64,000 nt of DNA from Pararheinheimera marina (GTDB taxonomy: Bacteria > Pseudomonadota > Gammaproteobacteria > Enterobacterales > Alteromonadaceae): NCBI RefSeq assembly GCF_042654345.1, contig NZ_JBHSGB010000010.1:372001-436000 (forward strand), given 5' to 3'. The notes beneath the pieces were generated by a model. It did no database searches, was not told the DNA's origin, and saw only the letters and a program-made list of their open reading frames with translations. A program made the position numbers and the translations under genes. Shown here piece after piece: positions 25,529 to 34,109 of the stretch (position 1 is the stretch's first letter; each line of letters begins with the position of its first letter).

Positions 25529-26422
25529 TTATTCCAGCCAGTTAATTTGGCCGCGTGCCTGCCGTCTTTTGGTCAGTAACTGTTCAATTAAGGGCGTTAG
25601 GATCAGCTCCATCGCCAGTCCCATTTTGCCACCCGGCACCACCAGTGTATTGACCCGAGACATAAAAGCACCATTGATCATTTGCAGGTAATACGGGAAA
25701 TCAACATGCTTGATGCCTCGAAAACGGATTACCACAAAACTTTCATCCAGTGACGGAATATCTTTGGCACTGAACGGGTTCGAAGTATCAACAGTAGGAA
25801 CCCGCTGAAAGTTAATATGGGTGCGGGAGAACTGCGGCGTAATGTGGGTAACGTAGTCGTCCATACTGCGCACTATGCTGGCCATCACAGCTTCGCGACT
25901 ATGACCGCGTTCACTGGTGTCGCGGATAATTTTCTGGATCCACTCCAGGTTGACGATCGGCACCATGCCTATCAGCAAATCCACATGCTGCGCCACATTG
26001 TGCTGTTCGGTGACCACGCCGCCATGCAAGCCTTCATAAAACAGCAGGTCGGTGTTCGGCCGTAAATCCTGCCAGGGCGTAAAGGTGCCGGGTAATTGGT
26101 TATAGGGTACCGCTTCATCAAAGGTATGCAGGTACTGCCGCACTTTGCCGGTGCCGGTTTCGCCATAACTGGCAAATAGTTGTTCCAAAGCGCCAAAGTC
26201 ATTGGCCTCTACACCAAAGTAACTGATGTGTTTGCCTTGCTCTTTGGCTTTACGTACCGCCAGGTCCATTTCCGGTCTGCTGTAGCGGTGAAAGCAGTCC
26301 CCCGAGACAAAAGCTGCATCCATTCCCAAAGAGCGGAAGATATGGGAGAAGGCACCTGTGGTGGTGGTGGTGCCAGCGCCGGACGAGCCTGTCACGGCAA
26401 TAATTGGATTCTTATGAGACAT
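25529..26422 (-). CDS. prkB: Phosphoribulokinase-like protein PrkB
   Basis: This 297-residue P-loop kinase is of the PRK/uridine kinase type. The Walker A is GSSGAGTTTTTGAF, followed by SGDCFHRYSRPEMD, LLFYEGLHGGVV and FQRVPTVDTSNPF. This is the short proteobacterial PrkB form found in organisms without a Calvin cycle (no RuBisCO seen here), so its true substrate is uncertain. ATG 26422 is preferred over the GTG at 26431 because AAAG is correctly spaced. E. coli prkB also neighbours yhfA. Confidence 0.85.
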   Translation of the reverse strand: MSHKNPIIAVTGSSGAGTTTTTGAFSHIFRSLGMDAAFVSGDCFHRYSRPEMDLAVRKAKEQGKHISYFGVEANDFGALEQLFASYGETGTGKVRQYLHTFDEAVPYNQLPGTFTPWQDLRPNTDLLFYEGLHGGVVTEQHNVAQHVDLLIGMVPIVNLEWIQKIIRDTSERGHSREAVMASIVRSMDDYVTHITPQFSRTHINFQRVPTVDTSNPFSAKDIPSLDESFVVIRFRGIKHVDFPYYLQMINGAFMSRVNTLVVPGGKMGLAMELILTPLIEQLLTKRRQARGQINWLE

Positions 26423-26504
26423 AGCCGTCACTTTCTATCGTTGTCAGGGCTTTACCTTAAAGGATAAAGTGGACTGAACACAAGAAAGGAAACAGGGAAA
26501 ACCG

Positions 26505-27389
26505 ATGCGTTTATCATTACTGCTGACCGGCTTGCTGACTACTGCAGCTCAGGCCGCCATGCCACAATTTGACCTCTATCTGGCTGATGTCAGTCAGGGC
26601 GCCATCCGTTCTGCTCAGTTGATCAGCCCAAAAGCGGCTTACATTAACCAGCCGACTTTCAGCAAAGACGGTAGCCGGTTGTACTACACGCTGGAACAAA
26701 CCGAAGATAAAACTGATATTGGCTATTATCAGCTGTCTGACCGTCAGCATGGCGTGTTGGCCAAAACCAGTTTAAGTGAGTATTCACCAACGCTGCTGGC
26801 GGATGGTTCCGGTTTATCCACTGTGGTGGTGGAGGCGGACGGCTCACAGCGTTTATGGAAAATCGACTGGCATGGCAAAGCGTCGCTGTTGAACGCCGAA
26901 GTCAAAGGCGTCGGTTATCATGCCTGGGGAGCACAGAACAGCGCCTTGCTGTTTATCCTCGGTGACAAAGAAGACAACCACACCATGCGCTATCTGGCTC
27001 CGAACGGCAGTCTGACCGTGTTGGCGACCAATGTCGGACGAGGCATCAGCTGGAGAGAAGGTGGCAAGGTTGCGGCTTTTGTGACTCAGCAGCAGGGGGA
27101 AAGCCGGCTGACGTTTTTTGCTTCAGACGCGAATAAGCTATACCCGACGCAGTTGGCCTTGCCAAAGGGCGGCCAGGATTTGCTCTGGTTAACAGCGGAT
27201 CAATTACTGGTGTCTGCGGGGCAGCGTATCTACCGGCTGCAAAGCTCCGGCGAATCGTTATCTCAATGGGCAGAGAACGCCAAAGGCTGGCAGCCGTACC
27301 TGGATTTATCCGCCTGGTGTAAAACCGAAGTCAGCCGTTTTGCCTTTAATAGCACCGCCACACAACTGGCATTTGTCTGTAAAAAATAA
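26505..27389 (+). CDS. Exported TolB-like beta-propeller protein
   Basis: This 294-residue protein has a signal peptide (MRLSLLLTGLLTTAAQAA). Its repeats resemble PD40/WD40-like blades (QPTFSKDGSRLYYTLEQTEDKTDIGYYQL, YSPTLLADGSGLS, FNSTATQLAFVCK). It is predicted to be a periplasmic propeller. Similar proteins in Alteromonadales have no assigned function. A GAAAGGAA ribosome binding site precedes the start. It is followed by a terminator hairpin that has been split by a mobile element (copy A, 27414-27683). Confidence 0.7.
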   Translation: MRLSLLLTGLLTTAAQAAMPQFDLYLADVSQGAIRSAQLISPKAAYINQPTFSKDGSRLYYTLEQTEDKTDIGYYQLSDRQHGVLAKTSLSEYSPTLLADGSGLSTVVVEADGSQRLWKIDWHGKASLLNAEVKGVGYHAWGAQNSALLFILGDKEDNHTMRYLAPNGSLTVLATNVGRGISWREGGKVAAFVTQQQGESRLTFFASDANKLYPTQLALPKGGQDLLWLTADQLLVSAGQRIYRLQSSGESLSQWAENAKGWQPYLDLSAWCKTEVSRFAFNSTATQLAFVCKK

Positions 27390-27401
27390 ATATAAAAAGC
27401 G

Positions 27402-27413
27402 GGTTTGAACACC
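27402..27413 (+). repeat. Target-site duplication, left copy (element A)
   Basis: GGTTTGAACACC abuts the left end of the element and matches 27684-27695 (GGTTTGAACTCC) at 11 of 12 positions. The length equals that at element B. Confidence 0.8.
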
Positions 27414-27683
27414 TAATGCCAGTCAGTTAATCAGACTGGCATTACTTTTTTCGGTGCTGTAGCAGGATTCACCTGAACGCAAACAGTGAACTAACACATT
27501 CTATCCAAAGCGAGGGAAGGTAAAGCACTAAGCAGACCCTGTGAGGCATGGAGGCCGAACAGGAGCCCCCAGGGATGGGTTTACGGCGGGTCTGTGTGGG
27601 CTTTACCTTTCCCGCAGCAGCTGAATCAACTTGTGAATAGATAAGCAGTTTTTGAATAAAAACTGCTTATCTGATCGGCATTA
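27414..27683 (+). mobile_element. IS4-type MITE, copy A (270 bp)
   Basis: The ends are TAATGCCAGTCAG on the left and, read inward, TAATGCCGATCAG on the right; the latter is what I recall for the IS4 inverted repeat. No transposase frame exists inside. The left end is a 31-bp palindrome followed by a T-run, which works as an intrinsic terminator for the upstream gene. The right end carries a 34-bp hairpin (27639-27672). The middle (27510-27607) folds into a long stem. It is about 88% identical to copy B by eye. It has been inserted in the hairpin that served convergent genes, GCGGG...CCCGC, which is rebuilt by removing the element and one duplication copy. Confidence 0.85.
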
Positions 27684-27695
27684 GGTTTGAACTCC
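27684..27695 (+). repeat. Target-site duplication, right copy (element A)
   Basis: GGTTTGAACTCC directly follows the right inverted repeat; partner of 27402-27413 with one mismatch. Confidence 0.8.
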
Positions 27696-27726
27696 CGCCT
27701 TTAGCTCTATCCAACCTTAGAGGCCG

Positions 27727-29388
27727 TTAGATTTTCTTGTATTTAATCCGGTGTGGCTGCATCGCATCGGCACCATAAGTGGCTTTCATCCAGGTCTCGT
27801 AATCCGAGTAGTTCCCTTCGAAGAAATTCACTTTGCCTTCGTCACGGTAGTCCAGGATGTGGGTGGCGATACGGTCGAGGAACCAACGGTCGTGCGAGAT
27901 CACCATGGCACAGCCTGGGAAATCTAATAAAGCGTTTTCCAGCGCGCGCAGGGTTTCAACGTCTAAATCGTTGGTTGGTTCGTCGAGCAGCAACATGTTG
28001 CCACCGGCTTTGAGCAGCGCTGCTAAATGCACACGGTTACGCTCACCACCGGACAGCTCACCGATAAACTTCTGCTGATCGTTGCCTTTGAAGTTAAAAC
28101 GGCCAACATAAGCCCGGCTTGGAATGGTGAAGCTGCCGATTTGCAGCATGTCCTGACCGTTGGATATTTCCTGCCACACGGTATTTTTCGGGTTCAGCTT
28201 GTCACGGAACTGATCCACACTGGCCAGCTGCACTGTGTCACCGACAGAGATAGTGCCGCCATCGGCTTGTTCGGTGCCGCTGATCATCTTAAACAACGTG
28301 GACTTACCGGCACCATTCGGGCCGATAATACCGACGATAGCGCCTTTCGGAATGCTGAAGCTTAAGTCGTCAATCAGTACGCGGTCGCCAAAGGACTTAC
28401 GCAGGTTGCTGACTTCCAGCACTTTGTCGCCCAGGCGAGGTCCTGGCGGAATAAACAGCTCGTTGGTTTCGTTACGTTTCTGGAATTCCTGGCTTTGCAG
28501 TTCTTCAAAACGTGCCATACGGGCTTTGGATTTGGCATGACGACCTTTCGGGTTGGTGCGAACCCATTCCAGTTCCTGCTTGATGGAGCGCTGACGGGCG
28601 TTTTCGGCACGTTCTTCCTGCTCCAGACGGGCATCTTTTTGCTCCAGCCAGCTGGAGTAGTTACCTTCCCATGGAATACCTTCACCGCGGTCCAGTTCCA
28701 AAATCCAGCCCGCCACGTTATCTAAGAAGTAACGGTCGTGGGTAATGGCCACCACTGTGCCTGGGTAGTCGTGCAGGAAGCGTTCTAACCAGGCCACAGA
28801 TTCAGCATCCAGGTGGTTGGTCGGTTCGTCCAGCAGCAGCATGTCTGGTTTTTCCAGCAGCAAGCGGCAAATGGCGACACGGCGGCGTTCACCACCCGAC
28901 AAATGTTTGATCACGGCATCCCAAGGCGGCAGGCGCAACGCGTCAGCAGCGCGGTCCAGAATGTTGTCCAGGTTGTGACCGTCTTTGGCCTGAATAATGG
29001 CTTCCAGTTCGCCTTGCTCACGGGCCAGGGCGTCAAAGTCGGCGTTTTCTTCGGCATAAGCGGCATACACCTGATCCAGACGGGTCAGGGCGTTTTTCAC
29101 GTCGGCTACGGCCTCTTCCACCACTTCACGCACAGTTTTCTGTTCGTCCAGCTGTGGCTCCTGTGGCAGGTAACCAATTTTAGTGCCGGCCAGCGGGCGG
29201 GCTTCACCTTCAAATTCGGTGTCTACGCCAGCCATAATGCGTAATAAGGTCGACTTACCGGCGCCGTTCAGACCGAGAACACCGATCTTTGCGCCAGGGA
29301 AAAAGGATAAAGAGATGTCTTTTAAAATGGTGCGTTTTGGCGGCACCACTTTCGACACCCGATACATACTGTAAATGTACTGAGCCAT
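27727..29388 (-). CDS. ettA: Energy-dependent translational throttle protein EttA
   Basis: EttA is an ABC-F ATPase of 553 residues that binds the ribosomal E site and gates entry into elongation according to ATP level. There are two ABC domains: LGLNGAGKST with LSGGERRRVA, and IGPNGAGKST with LSGGERNRVH. Both have LLLDEPTN Walker B regions. Between them are the arm and a charged P-site linker (ERAENARQRSIKQELEWVRTNPKGRHAKSKARMARFEEL). I use ATG 29388 (AGGAAC upstream; MAQYIYSMYRVSK is the family start). Its original 3' terminator has been split by element A. Confidence 0.95.
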   Translation of the reverse strand: MAQYIYSMYRVSKVVPPKRTILKDISLSFFPGAKIGVLGLNGAGKSTLLRIMAGVDTEFEGEARPLAGTKIGYLPQEPQLDEQKTVREVVEEAVADVKNALTRLDQVYAAYAEENADFDALAREQGELEAIIQAKDGHNLDNILDRAADALRLPPWDAVIKHLSGGERRRVAICRLLLEKPDMLLLDEPTNHLDAESVAWLERFLHDYPGTVVAITHDRYFLDNVAGWILELDRGEGIPWEGNYSSWLEQKDARLEQEERAENARQRSIKQELEWVRTNPKGRHAKSKARMARFEELQSQEFQKRNETNELFIPPGPRLGDKVLEVSNLRKSFGDRVLIDDLSFSIPKGAIVGIIGPNGAGKSTLFKMISGTEQADGGTISVGDTVQLASVDQFRDKLNPKNTVWQEISNGQDMLQIGSFTIPSRAYVGRFNFKGNDQQKFIGELSGGERNRVHLAALLKAGGNMLLLDEPTNDLDVETLRALENALLDFPGCAMVISHDRWFLDRIATHILDYRDEGKVNFFEGNYSDYETWMKATYGADAMQPHRIKYKKI

Positions 29389-29539
29389 ATCAGTTCCTGC
29401 TGTGTGCAAGTGAATAAGAATGCGGGGATTGTACGTGATTTTCTCAAATGCGGCAGCCCGCGCCAGATTAAATTCGTGTTTGCCAGGCAAATCTGCTGTA
29501 ATAGCGCCCAGGCAACAACAGCTTTTGAGGGAATCAGTT

Positions 29540-29893
29540 ATGGGTGAATTCAGTCACGATCCGGTATTTCAGGGGTTTATTGCCGATGCGAAAACTCACG
29601 CAGTGGTGTATGTGCTGGCCAACGGTGAAGACTTACTGGTGGTGGAGTCGGTCGATTTTGAAGACACGGATGTGATGCCAGTCTGGTCAACCAAAGAAGC
29701 TGCACAGGCGCACTGCAGTGAAGAATGGTCGGAATACCATCCGGAAGCGGTGCCGCTGGATGTGTTTGTTGAAGGCTGGCTGCAGGAAATGTATGACGAC
29801 GGCGTGCTGATCGGCACCAACTGGGACGAACAGTTAAACGGCCCGGAAGTGGAACCGCGTGAAATTCTGGAAGCCCTGGCGTTGGTGCAATAA
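29540..29893 (+). CDS. DUF2750 family protein
   Basis: This 117-residue acidic protein matches DUF2750: VVYVLANGEDLLVVESVDFEDTDVMPVWSTKEAAQAH followed by VFVEGWLQEMYDDGVLIGTNWDE. Function unknown; members are often called immunity-like or regulatory small proteins but nothing here supports either. ATG 29540 has GAGG upstream and fits the family start. It lies divergent from ettA. Confidence 0.8.
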   Translation: MGEFSHDPVFQGFIADAKTHAVVYVLANGEDLLVVESVDFEDTDVMPVWSTKEAAQAHCSEEWSEYHPEAVPLDVFVEGWLQEMYDDGVLIGTNWDEQLNGPEVEPREILEALALVQ

Positions 29894-29909
29894 CGACATC
29901 CGTTGCAAC

Positions 29910-29937
29910 AGATCCAAAGGCGAGGTGTTTGCGTAGC
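29910..29937 (+). promoter_or_regulatory. Candidate ECF (RpoE/ChrR-type) sigma promoter for the GPx-like gene
   Basis: AGATCC-N16-CGTAGC has the same architecture as the three motifs at 35239, 37529 and 38885 (TGAWCY-N16-CGTA), with one mismatch in the -35 box. Transcription would begin near 29943 with a leader of about 25 bases containing AAGGAG. Also rules out the longer open frame from 29903 as the start. Confidence 0.5.
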
Positions 29938-29968
29938 TAAACTGCAGACTCAACAACAAGGAGCCATG

Positions 29969-30508
29969 ATGAAATTAGTACTGCTTATCGCAGCTTTGGG
30001 CTTTAGTGCACATGCGCTGGCGAACAGCTGCGGCGAAATTCTCAGCCATTCAATGCCACAATTGCGCAGCAAAGAAACCGTTGATTTATGTGACGCTTAT
30101 CAGGGGAAAACCCTGCTGATCGTCAACACCGCCAGTAAGTGTGGATTCACTCCTCAGTTTAAGGCCTTGCAGGCGCTGCAGGAGAAATACCAGGATAAAG
30201 GTCTGGTAGTGTTAGGTTTTCCGTCTGACGACTTTATGCAGGAATACGATGACGAAGAAAAAACCGCAGAGGTCTGTTACATCAATTACGGTGTGAAGTT
30301 TCCGATGTTCGCCACCACGGCAGTGCGTGGTAAAGACGTGAACCCGGTGTTTAAAGCCTTGATTGCTAAAACCGGTGAAAAACCGTCCTGGAACTTTAAT
30401 AAGTACCTGGTCAGTGCCGACGAAAAAACCGTGAAACATTTTGGCAGCAAGACAGCGCCGGATGATGCGGCCTTTGTCAAAGAGGTTGAAGCTATGCTTC
30501 AGCCTTAA
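29969..30508 (+). CDS. Periplasmic glutathione-peroxidase-like thiol peroxidase
   Basis: This 179-residue exported protein (signal peptide to about residue 19, ALA-NS) has a GPx fold. The peroxidatic Cys is in NTASKCGFTPQF and the Trp-Asn pair in SWNFNKYLV. The usual Gln of FPCNQFG is missing: the segment reads GFPSDDFMQEYDDEE. Members of this periplasmic subgroup probably use thioredoxin-like reductants; lipid peroxides are likely substrates. The second of two adjacent ATGs is better spaced from AAGGAG. An ECF-type promoter precedes it and a strong terminator follows, so it is monocistronic. Confidence 0.85.
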   Translation: MKLVLLIAALGFSAHALANSCGEILSHSMPQLRSKETVDLCDAYQGKTLLIVNTASKCGFTPQFKALQALQEKYQDKGLVVLGFPSDDFMQEYDDEEKTAEVCYINYGVKFPMFATTAVRGKDVNPVFKALIAKTGEKPSWNFNKYLVSADEKTVKHFGSKTAPDDAAFVKEVEAMLQP

Positions 30509-30520
30509 CAAGCTCCGCAT

Positions 30521-30549
30521 AAAAAAACCGGCATCAAGCCGGTTTTTTT
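30521..30549 (+). terminator. Intrinsic terminator after the GPx-like gene
   Basis: ACCGGC-ATCAA-GCCGGT stem flanked by A7 and T7 runs, 13 bases past the stop. The A/T symmetry makes it usable in either direction. Confidence 0.93.
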
Positions 30550-30630
30550 ATGGCACATTCCCGCTGGACATTGCTTATTACTAAATTGAAGAATATTATT
30601 TCTTTTAGTTATTAGTGGGGCGGAGGTGTT

Positions 30631-31368
30631 ATGACAATTTGGGTCTTGCTGGCTGCATTGATTATTGGTGCTGCTGTTGGCCTGCTTGGTTCTGGCGGCT
30701 CCATTCTGACTGTGCCTGTGCTGCTGCATATGCTTAAATTGCCGGAAAAAGTTGCGATAGCCGCTTCGCTGGGAGTGGTTGGCCAAATCAGTCTGATTGC
30801 ACTAATTCCTTACCTGCTGCGTAAACGGGTTCCGCTCGACTTATTGAAACGCTTTGTGGCACCAGCTTTGGCGGGTACTGTGTCGGGCACCTGGTTATCT
30901 GGCTATCTGTCGGCAGACTGGCAATTGCTGGTTCTGGCAGCCTTGATGTTGCTGAGCGCATTGAATATGTGGCAACAGAAGTTATGGCAGTGGCCGATCA
31001 GCTCTGGCTGGGCGCTTGCTGCCGTGGCTTTCACCTTAGGTGGTTTAACCGGTTTGGTAGGTGTCGGCGGTGGTTTCCTGATTGTGCCTTTACTGTTGAC
31101 AGTCACCAGCCTGCCGCTAGTGTCTGCAGTGGCCTGTAGCCTGGCGTTAATCTGCCTGCAAAGCTGGTTGGCTTTTGCCGGCCATAGCTATTTGTTACAA
31201 CAGCAGGGCATTCATCTGCCGTGGAGCAGCATTTTCTGGTTAGGTGGCTTGGGGGCTGTAGGCAGTCTGGCGGGCGTACTGTTGTCAGAGCACTTACCAC
31301 AGCAGCTGCTCAAACGCGTGTTTGCTGTGGTATTGCTGTTGCTTGCCGGTTCGCTGTTTTTCGTCTGA
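30631..31368 (+). CDS. TSUP (TauE/SafE) family membrane permease
   Basis: This is a 245-residue protein with seven to eight predicted membrane helices. The TSUP signature half-repeats are AAVGLLGSGGSILTVPVLLHML near the N-terminus and GGLTGLVGVGGGFLIVPLLLTV in the second half. The family moves sulfur-containing or organic anions (sulfite, sulfoacetate, thiosulfate) across the inner membrane. Substrate here is unknown. GGAGG precedes the ATG. It ends 15 bases before the convergent rnhA. Confidence 0.88.
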   Translation: MTIWVLLAALIIGAAVGLLGSGGSILTVPVLLHMLKLPEKVAIAASLGVVGQISLIALIPYLLRKRVPLDLLKRFVAPALAGTVSGTWLSGYLSADWQLLVLAALMLLSALNMWQQKLWQWPISSGWALAAVAFTLGGLTGLVGVGGGFLIVPLLLTVTSLPLVSAVACSLALICLQSWLAFAGHSYLLQQQGIHLPWSSIFWLGGLGAVGSLAGVLLSEHLPQQLLKRVFAVVLLLLAGSLFFV

Positions 31369-31383
31369 AACAGTGCTGCCTGT

Positions 31384-31854
31384 TCAGACTGTGCTGACAA
31401 AACCTTCGTCGGGCAGGGTGGCTTGTTCTGTCGCTGCCACTCGGGCCAGTTCATCACAACGTTCGTTTTCCGGGTGCCCGGCGTGGCCTTTCACCCAATG
31501 CCAGCTGACCTGGTGACGCTGGCAGGCCGCATCCAGCCGTTGCCATAAGTCTTTGTTCTTCACCGGTTCTTTCTGGCTGGTTTTCCAGTTGTTGCGTTTC
31601 CAGTTTTGCAGCCATTGGGTGATACCGAGCCGGACATATTGACTGTCGGTGGTTAAATCTATGGTGCAAGGCTGCGTCAGGCATTCCAGCCCGGCGATGG
31701 CTGCCATCAGCTCCATTCTGTTATTGGTGGTTTGCTGATAACCGGCGGATAATTCTTTACGATGTTGCTGATAGATAAGGACTACTCCGTAACCACCTGG
31801 CCCGGGATTTCCCAGGCACGAGCCATCGGTATAGATAGTTACACTTTTCTGCAT
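31384..31854 (-). CDS. rnhA: Ribonuclease HI
   Basis: This 156-residue enzyme cleaves RNA in RNA-DNA hybrids. The catalytic residues are visible: Asp in YTDGSCLGNPGPGGYG, Glu in NRMELMAAI, Asp in LTTDSQYV, and the C-terminal Asp in NERCDELAR, with His in KGHAGHPEN. I use ATG 31854, giving a start equal in length to E. coli RnhA; another ATG is one codon upstream. Divergent from dnaQ with a 65-base shared promoter gap, the ancestral arrangement. Confidence 0.97.
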   Translation of the reverse strand: MQKSVTIYTDGSCLGNPGPGGYGVVLIYQQHRKELSAGYQQTTNNRMELMAAIAGLECLTQPCTIDLTTDSQYVRLGITQWLQNWKRNNWKTSQKEPVKNKDLWQRLDAACQRHQVSWHWVKGHAGHPENERCDELARVAATEQATLPDEGFVSTV

Positions 31855-31881
31855 CATCGCTTCCCACAAACTAAAACGGCG

Positions 31882-31887
31882 TATAAT
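31882..31887 (+). promoter_or_regulatory. Likely -10 box for dnaQ
   Basis: A perfect TATAAT sits 33 bases before the dnaQ start in the rnhA/dnaQ divergent gap. The -35 region is poor (CTTCCC at 16 bases), so strength is uncertain. Confidence 0.4.
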
Positions 31888-31919
31888 CTAACGTAAAACA
31901 GCTGTTGATACGAAGAATA

Positions 31920-32621
31920 ATGTTAAAACGCCAAATCGTTCTGGATACAGAAACCACAGGTTTAAGCCCGCAGGAAGGCCACCGTATTATCGAAATTGGT
32001 TGTGTTGAGCTGATCAACAGACGACTGACCGGCAATAACTTTCATGTCTATTTGCAGCCGGACCGTCTGATCGACGCAGAGGCCATTGCGGTGCACGGTA
32101 TCACCAATGAATATCTGCTGGATAAACCCAGATTCCGTGAGGTGGCGCAAGAATTTTACCAATATATTCAAGGCGCTGAGCTGGTGATCCACAATGCGGC
32201 GTTCGACGTCGGTTTTATCAATCACGAATTTAACCTGCTGACGCCGCCGCTTGGCAAAGTCGACAGCATTTGTGGCGTGCTGGATACCCTGATGCTGGCC
32301 CGCCAACGCCATCCGGGCCAGAAAAATAACCTGGATGCCTTGTGTCGCCGCTACGACATTAATAACAGCCACCGCACACTGCACGGCGCTTTACTGGACG
32401 CCGAAATTTTAGCGGATGTCTATCTGGCGATGACGGGCGGCCAGGTCAGTCTGAATCTTGCGACTGAAGAGAGCTCAGGGCAGCAGGCGACAGAAGTAGG
32501 CCAGTTGAAACGTACTGGCGCCTTACCTGTGATTTTTGCCGGCGATGATGAGCTGGCGGCACATGAAAAACGACTGGATCTGGTGCAGAAAAAAGGAGGA
32601 TCCTGTCTGTGGCGAAACTAA
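31920..32621 (+). CDS. dnaQ: DNA polymerase III epsilon subunit (3'-5' exonuclease)
   Basis: DnaQ is the proofreading subunit of the replicase. The 233-residue protein has ExoI VLDTETTGL (DxE), ExoII HNAAFDVGFINHE and ExoIII HRTLHGALLDAEILADVY (HxxxxD). The C-terminal tail would bind the alpha subunit. I use ATG 31920 (family start LKRQIVLDTE). It overlaps the following GTG-started gene by 13 bases. Confidence 0.97.
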   Translation: MLKRQIVLDTETTGLSPQEGHRIIEIGCVELINRRLTGNNFHVYLQPDRLIDAEAIAVHGITNEYLLDKPRFREVAQEFYQYIQGAELVIHNAAFDVGFINHEFNLLTPPLGKVDSICGVLDTLMLARQRHPGQKNNLDALCRRYDINNSHRTLHGALLDAEILADVYLAMTGGQVSLNLATEESSGQQATEVGQLKRTGALPVIFAGDDELAAHEKRLDLVQKKGGSCLWRN

Positions 32622-34003
32622 TACTGCTGTTCCTGCTGGTGCTGTTTCCGGCACTAGCCCAACAAACTGAATCTCAACCTGATCCAACGGGCCTGAGCCT
32701 GTTACCTCCGCTGAACGATAAAAATCAGATCCCGCTGCTGGACAACAGATTTCGTATTGATTACGAAGTGGCTGAAATCACTTTGGTGTTTTTCCGCAAA
32801 CGTGGCTCAGCTTCCGTGGTTCTGGTCAAACCCGATGGCAGCAAAATTAATGTCGCCAATGCGTCGCGGCAAGGCGTGGATTGGTACGACGATCAAAGCT
32901 ACGACCTGATTAAAATTAAGAACCCAACGCCGGGGCCCTGGCAGGCTGTGGGACAGATTTTGCCAGAAAGCCGGATTATGGTGCTGACCGATATTGAGTT
33001 ACAGGTTGACCCGTTGCCCGAGCACCTGATGGTTGGTGAAACCATTAAAGTGACTGCCCGTCTGACTAACGGCGGTCAGCCTATTGTGGCGAAAGATTTT
33101 CGAGATCTGTTGCGACTGGATGTGTTGTTTATCAGCAGCAACAATTCTGACTTTGCCAACTTTGGCGCTGGCGTCGTAGAAGTCACCACACTGGCTGACG
33201 ATGGCCGTAACTTTGATGAGCGGCCAAGAGATGGCATTTTCACCGGTGAATTCCGCTTGCAGATGGCGCCTGGACAATGGGTGCCTAAATACATCGTCAA
33301 AACGCCTCTTTACACTCGTGAGCTGGTACAGGACGCTGTGGTGTTGCACAAATCGCCAATCGAATTTATTGCAACCCCGGCAGCCCTGGAAGGCGAGATG
33401 CACCAATTGGTGTTTAAACTGGCTGACCCGGAGATTGTGCCTCAGTCGCTGGCCTTACAAGGAAAGATCCGTTTTCCGAATAACGAGATCCAAAGTTTCA
33501 CTTTAGGTGAAGCTGCCGGCGATCAACGGTTACTAAAGATCGTGAACTTTGCCCCGGGTTATTACAAAGTGGAAAGTACCTTGTTTGCCCAGACTATCAA
33601 TGGCAGAGACCTGGTGATCAACTTACCTGAAACCACCTTTTTAGCCGAAGCTATCGCCAAAGAGCCGGAAGCAGACCCTGCGGCTGGCCCCGATCAGACT
33701 GCCGCCCCAAAAACCGGAGCCAAAGCGGAAGTCGTAGTCAACAAGCCACAGCCTGAACCTGAAAGCGGCCCACCTTGGGCATTAATTGTGGTGCTGAATA
33801 TAGTCTTGCTGGGCGGCGGGGGCATGGCTGTCTGGATGGTGATGACGGAGCGTTCGTTTAAAGATTTGCTGCCAGCTAAAAAGTCGCAAATGGATTTGTC
33901 TGCGCTGAATCAGTCAGAGATGCCCGCTGCAAAAACAGCCAAACCGGCGCAAAAAAACAGCAAGTCAGACGACATTCTGGAACTTTCATTACCGGATGAT
34001 TAA
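32609..34003 (+). CDS. TIGR03503 family inner-membrane/periplasmic protein
   Basis: This 464-residue protein has a signal peptide (AKLILLFLLVLFPALAQ) and a large periplasmic beta-rich region (about 20-345) with a von Willebrand/Ig-like feel (MVLTDIELQVDPLPEHLMVGETIKVTARLTNGGQPI; DDGRNFDERPRDGIFTGEF). A Pro/Ala/Glu linker leads to one C-terminal membrane helix (about 388-410) and a short cytoplasmic tail. I recall this as the uncharacterised family TIGR03503 of Vibrio, Shewanella and relatives. GTG start within dnaQ; translational coupling suggests a shared transcript, but no functional link is known. Confidence 0.75.
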   Translation: MAKLILLFLLVLFPALAQQTESQPDPTGLSLLPPLNDKNQIPLLDNRFRIDYEVAEITLVFFRKRGSASVVLVKPDGSKINVANASRQGVDWYDDQSYDLIKIKNPTPGPWQAVGQILPESRIMVLTDIELQVDPLPEHLMVGETIKVTARLTNGGQPIVAKDFRDLLRLDVLFISSNNSDFANFGAGVVEVTTLADDGRNFDERPRDGIFTGEFRLQMAPGQWVPKYIVKTPLYTRELVQDAVVLHKSPIEFIATPAALEGEMHQLVFKLADPEIVPQSLALQGKIRFPNNEIQSFTLGEAAGDQRLLKIVNFAPGYYKVESTLFAQTINGRDLVINLPETTFLAEAIAKEPEADPAAGPDQTAAPKTGAKAEVVVNKPQPEPESGPPWALIVVLNIVLLGGGGMAVWMVMTERSFKDLLPAKKSQMDLSALNQSEMPAAKTAKPAQKNSKSDDILELSLPDD

Positions 34004-34031
34004 GGAATAGGCAAAAGCGACAAAAAAAGAT

Positions 34032-34060
34032 TTGACGCACTTGGGCCTTATCCGTATTAT
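34032..34060 (+). promoter_or_regulatory. Sigma70 promoter of the tRNA-Asp array
   Basis: TTGACG-N17-TATTAT followed by the GC-rich discriminator CCCGCCGC, about 50 bases before the first tRNA. A near-consensus promoter with a GC-rich discriminator is typical of stringently controlled stable-RNA genes. Confidence 0.85.
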
Positions 34061-34109
34061 TCCCGCCGCACTACAGGATACCCTTCTGAAATCTGTAGTG
34101 TATTGGCGC

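Noticed and set aside
25529..26422. Evidence for a Calvin cycle from phosphoribulokinase
   Set aside because: It is the short PrkB form found in heterotrophs such as E. coli, and no RuBisCO gene is in the window.
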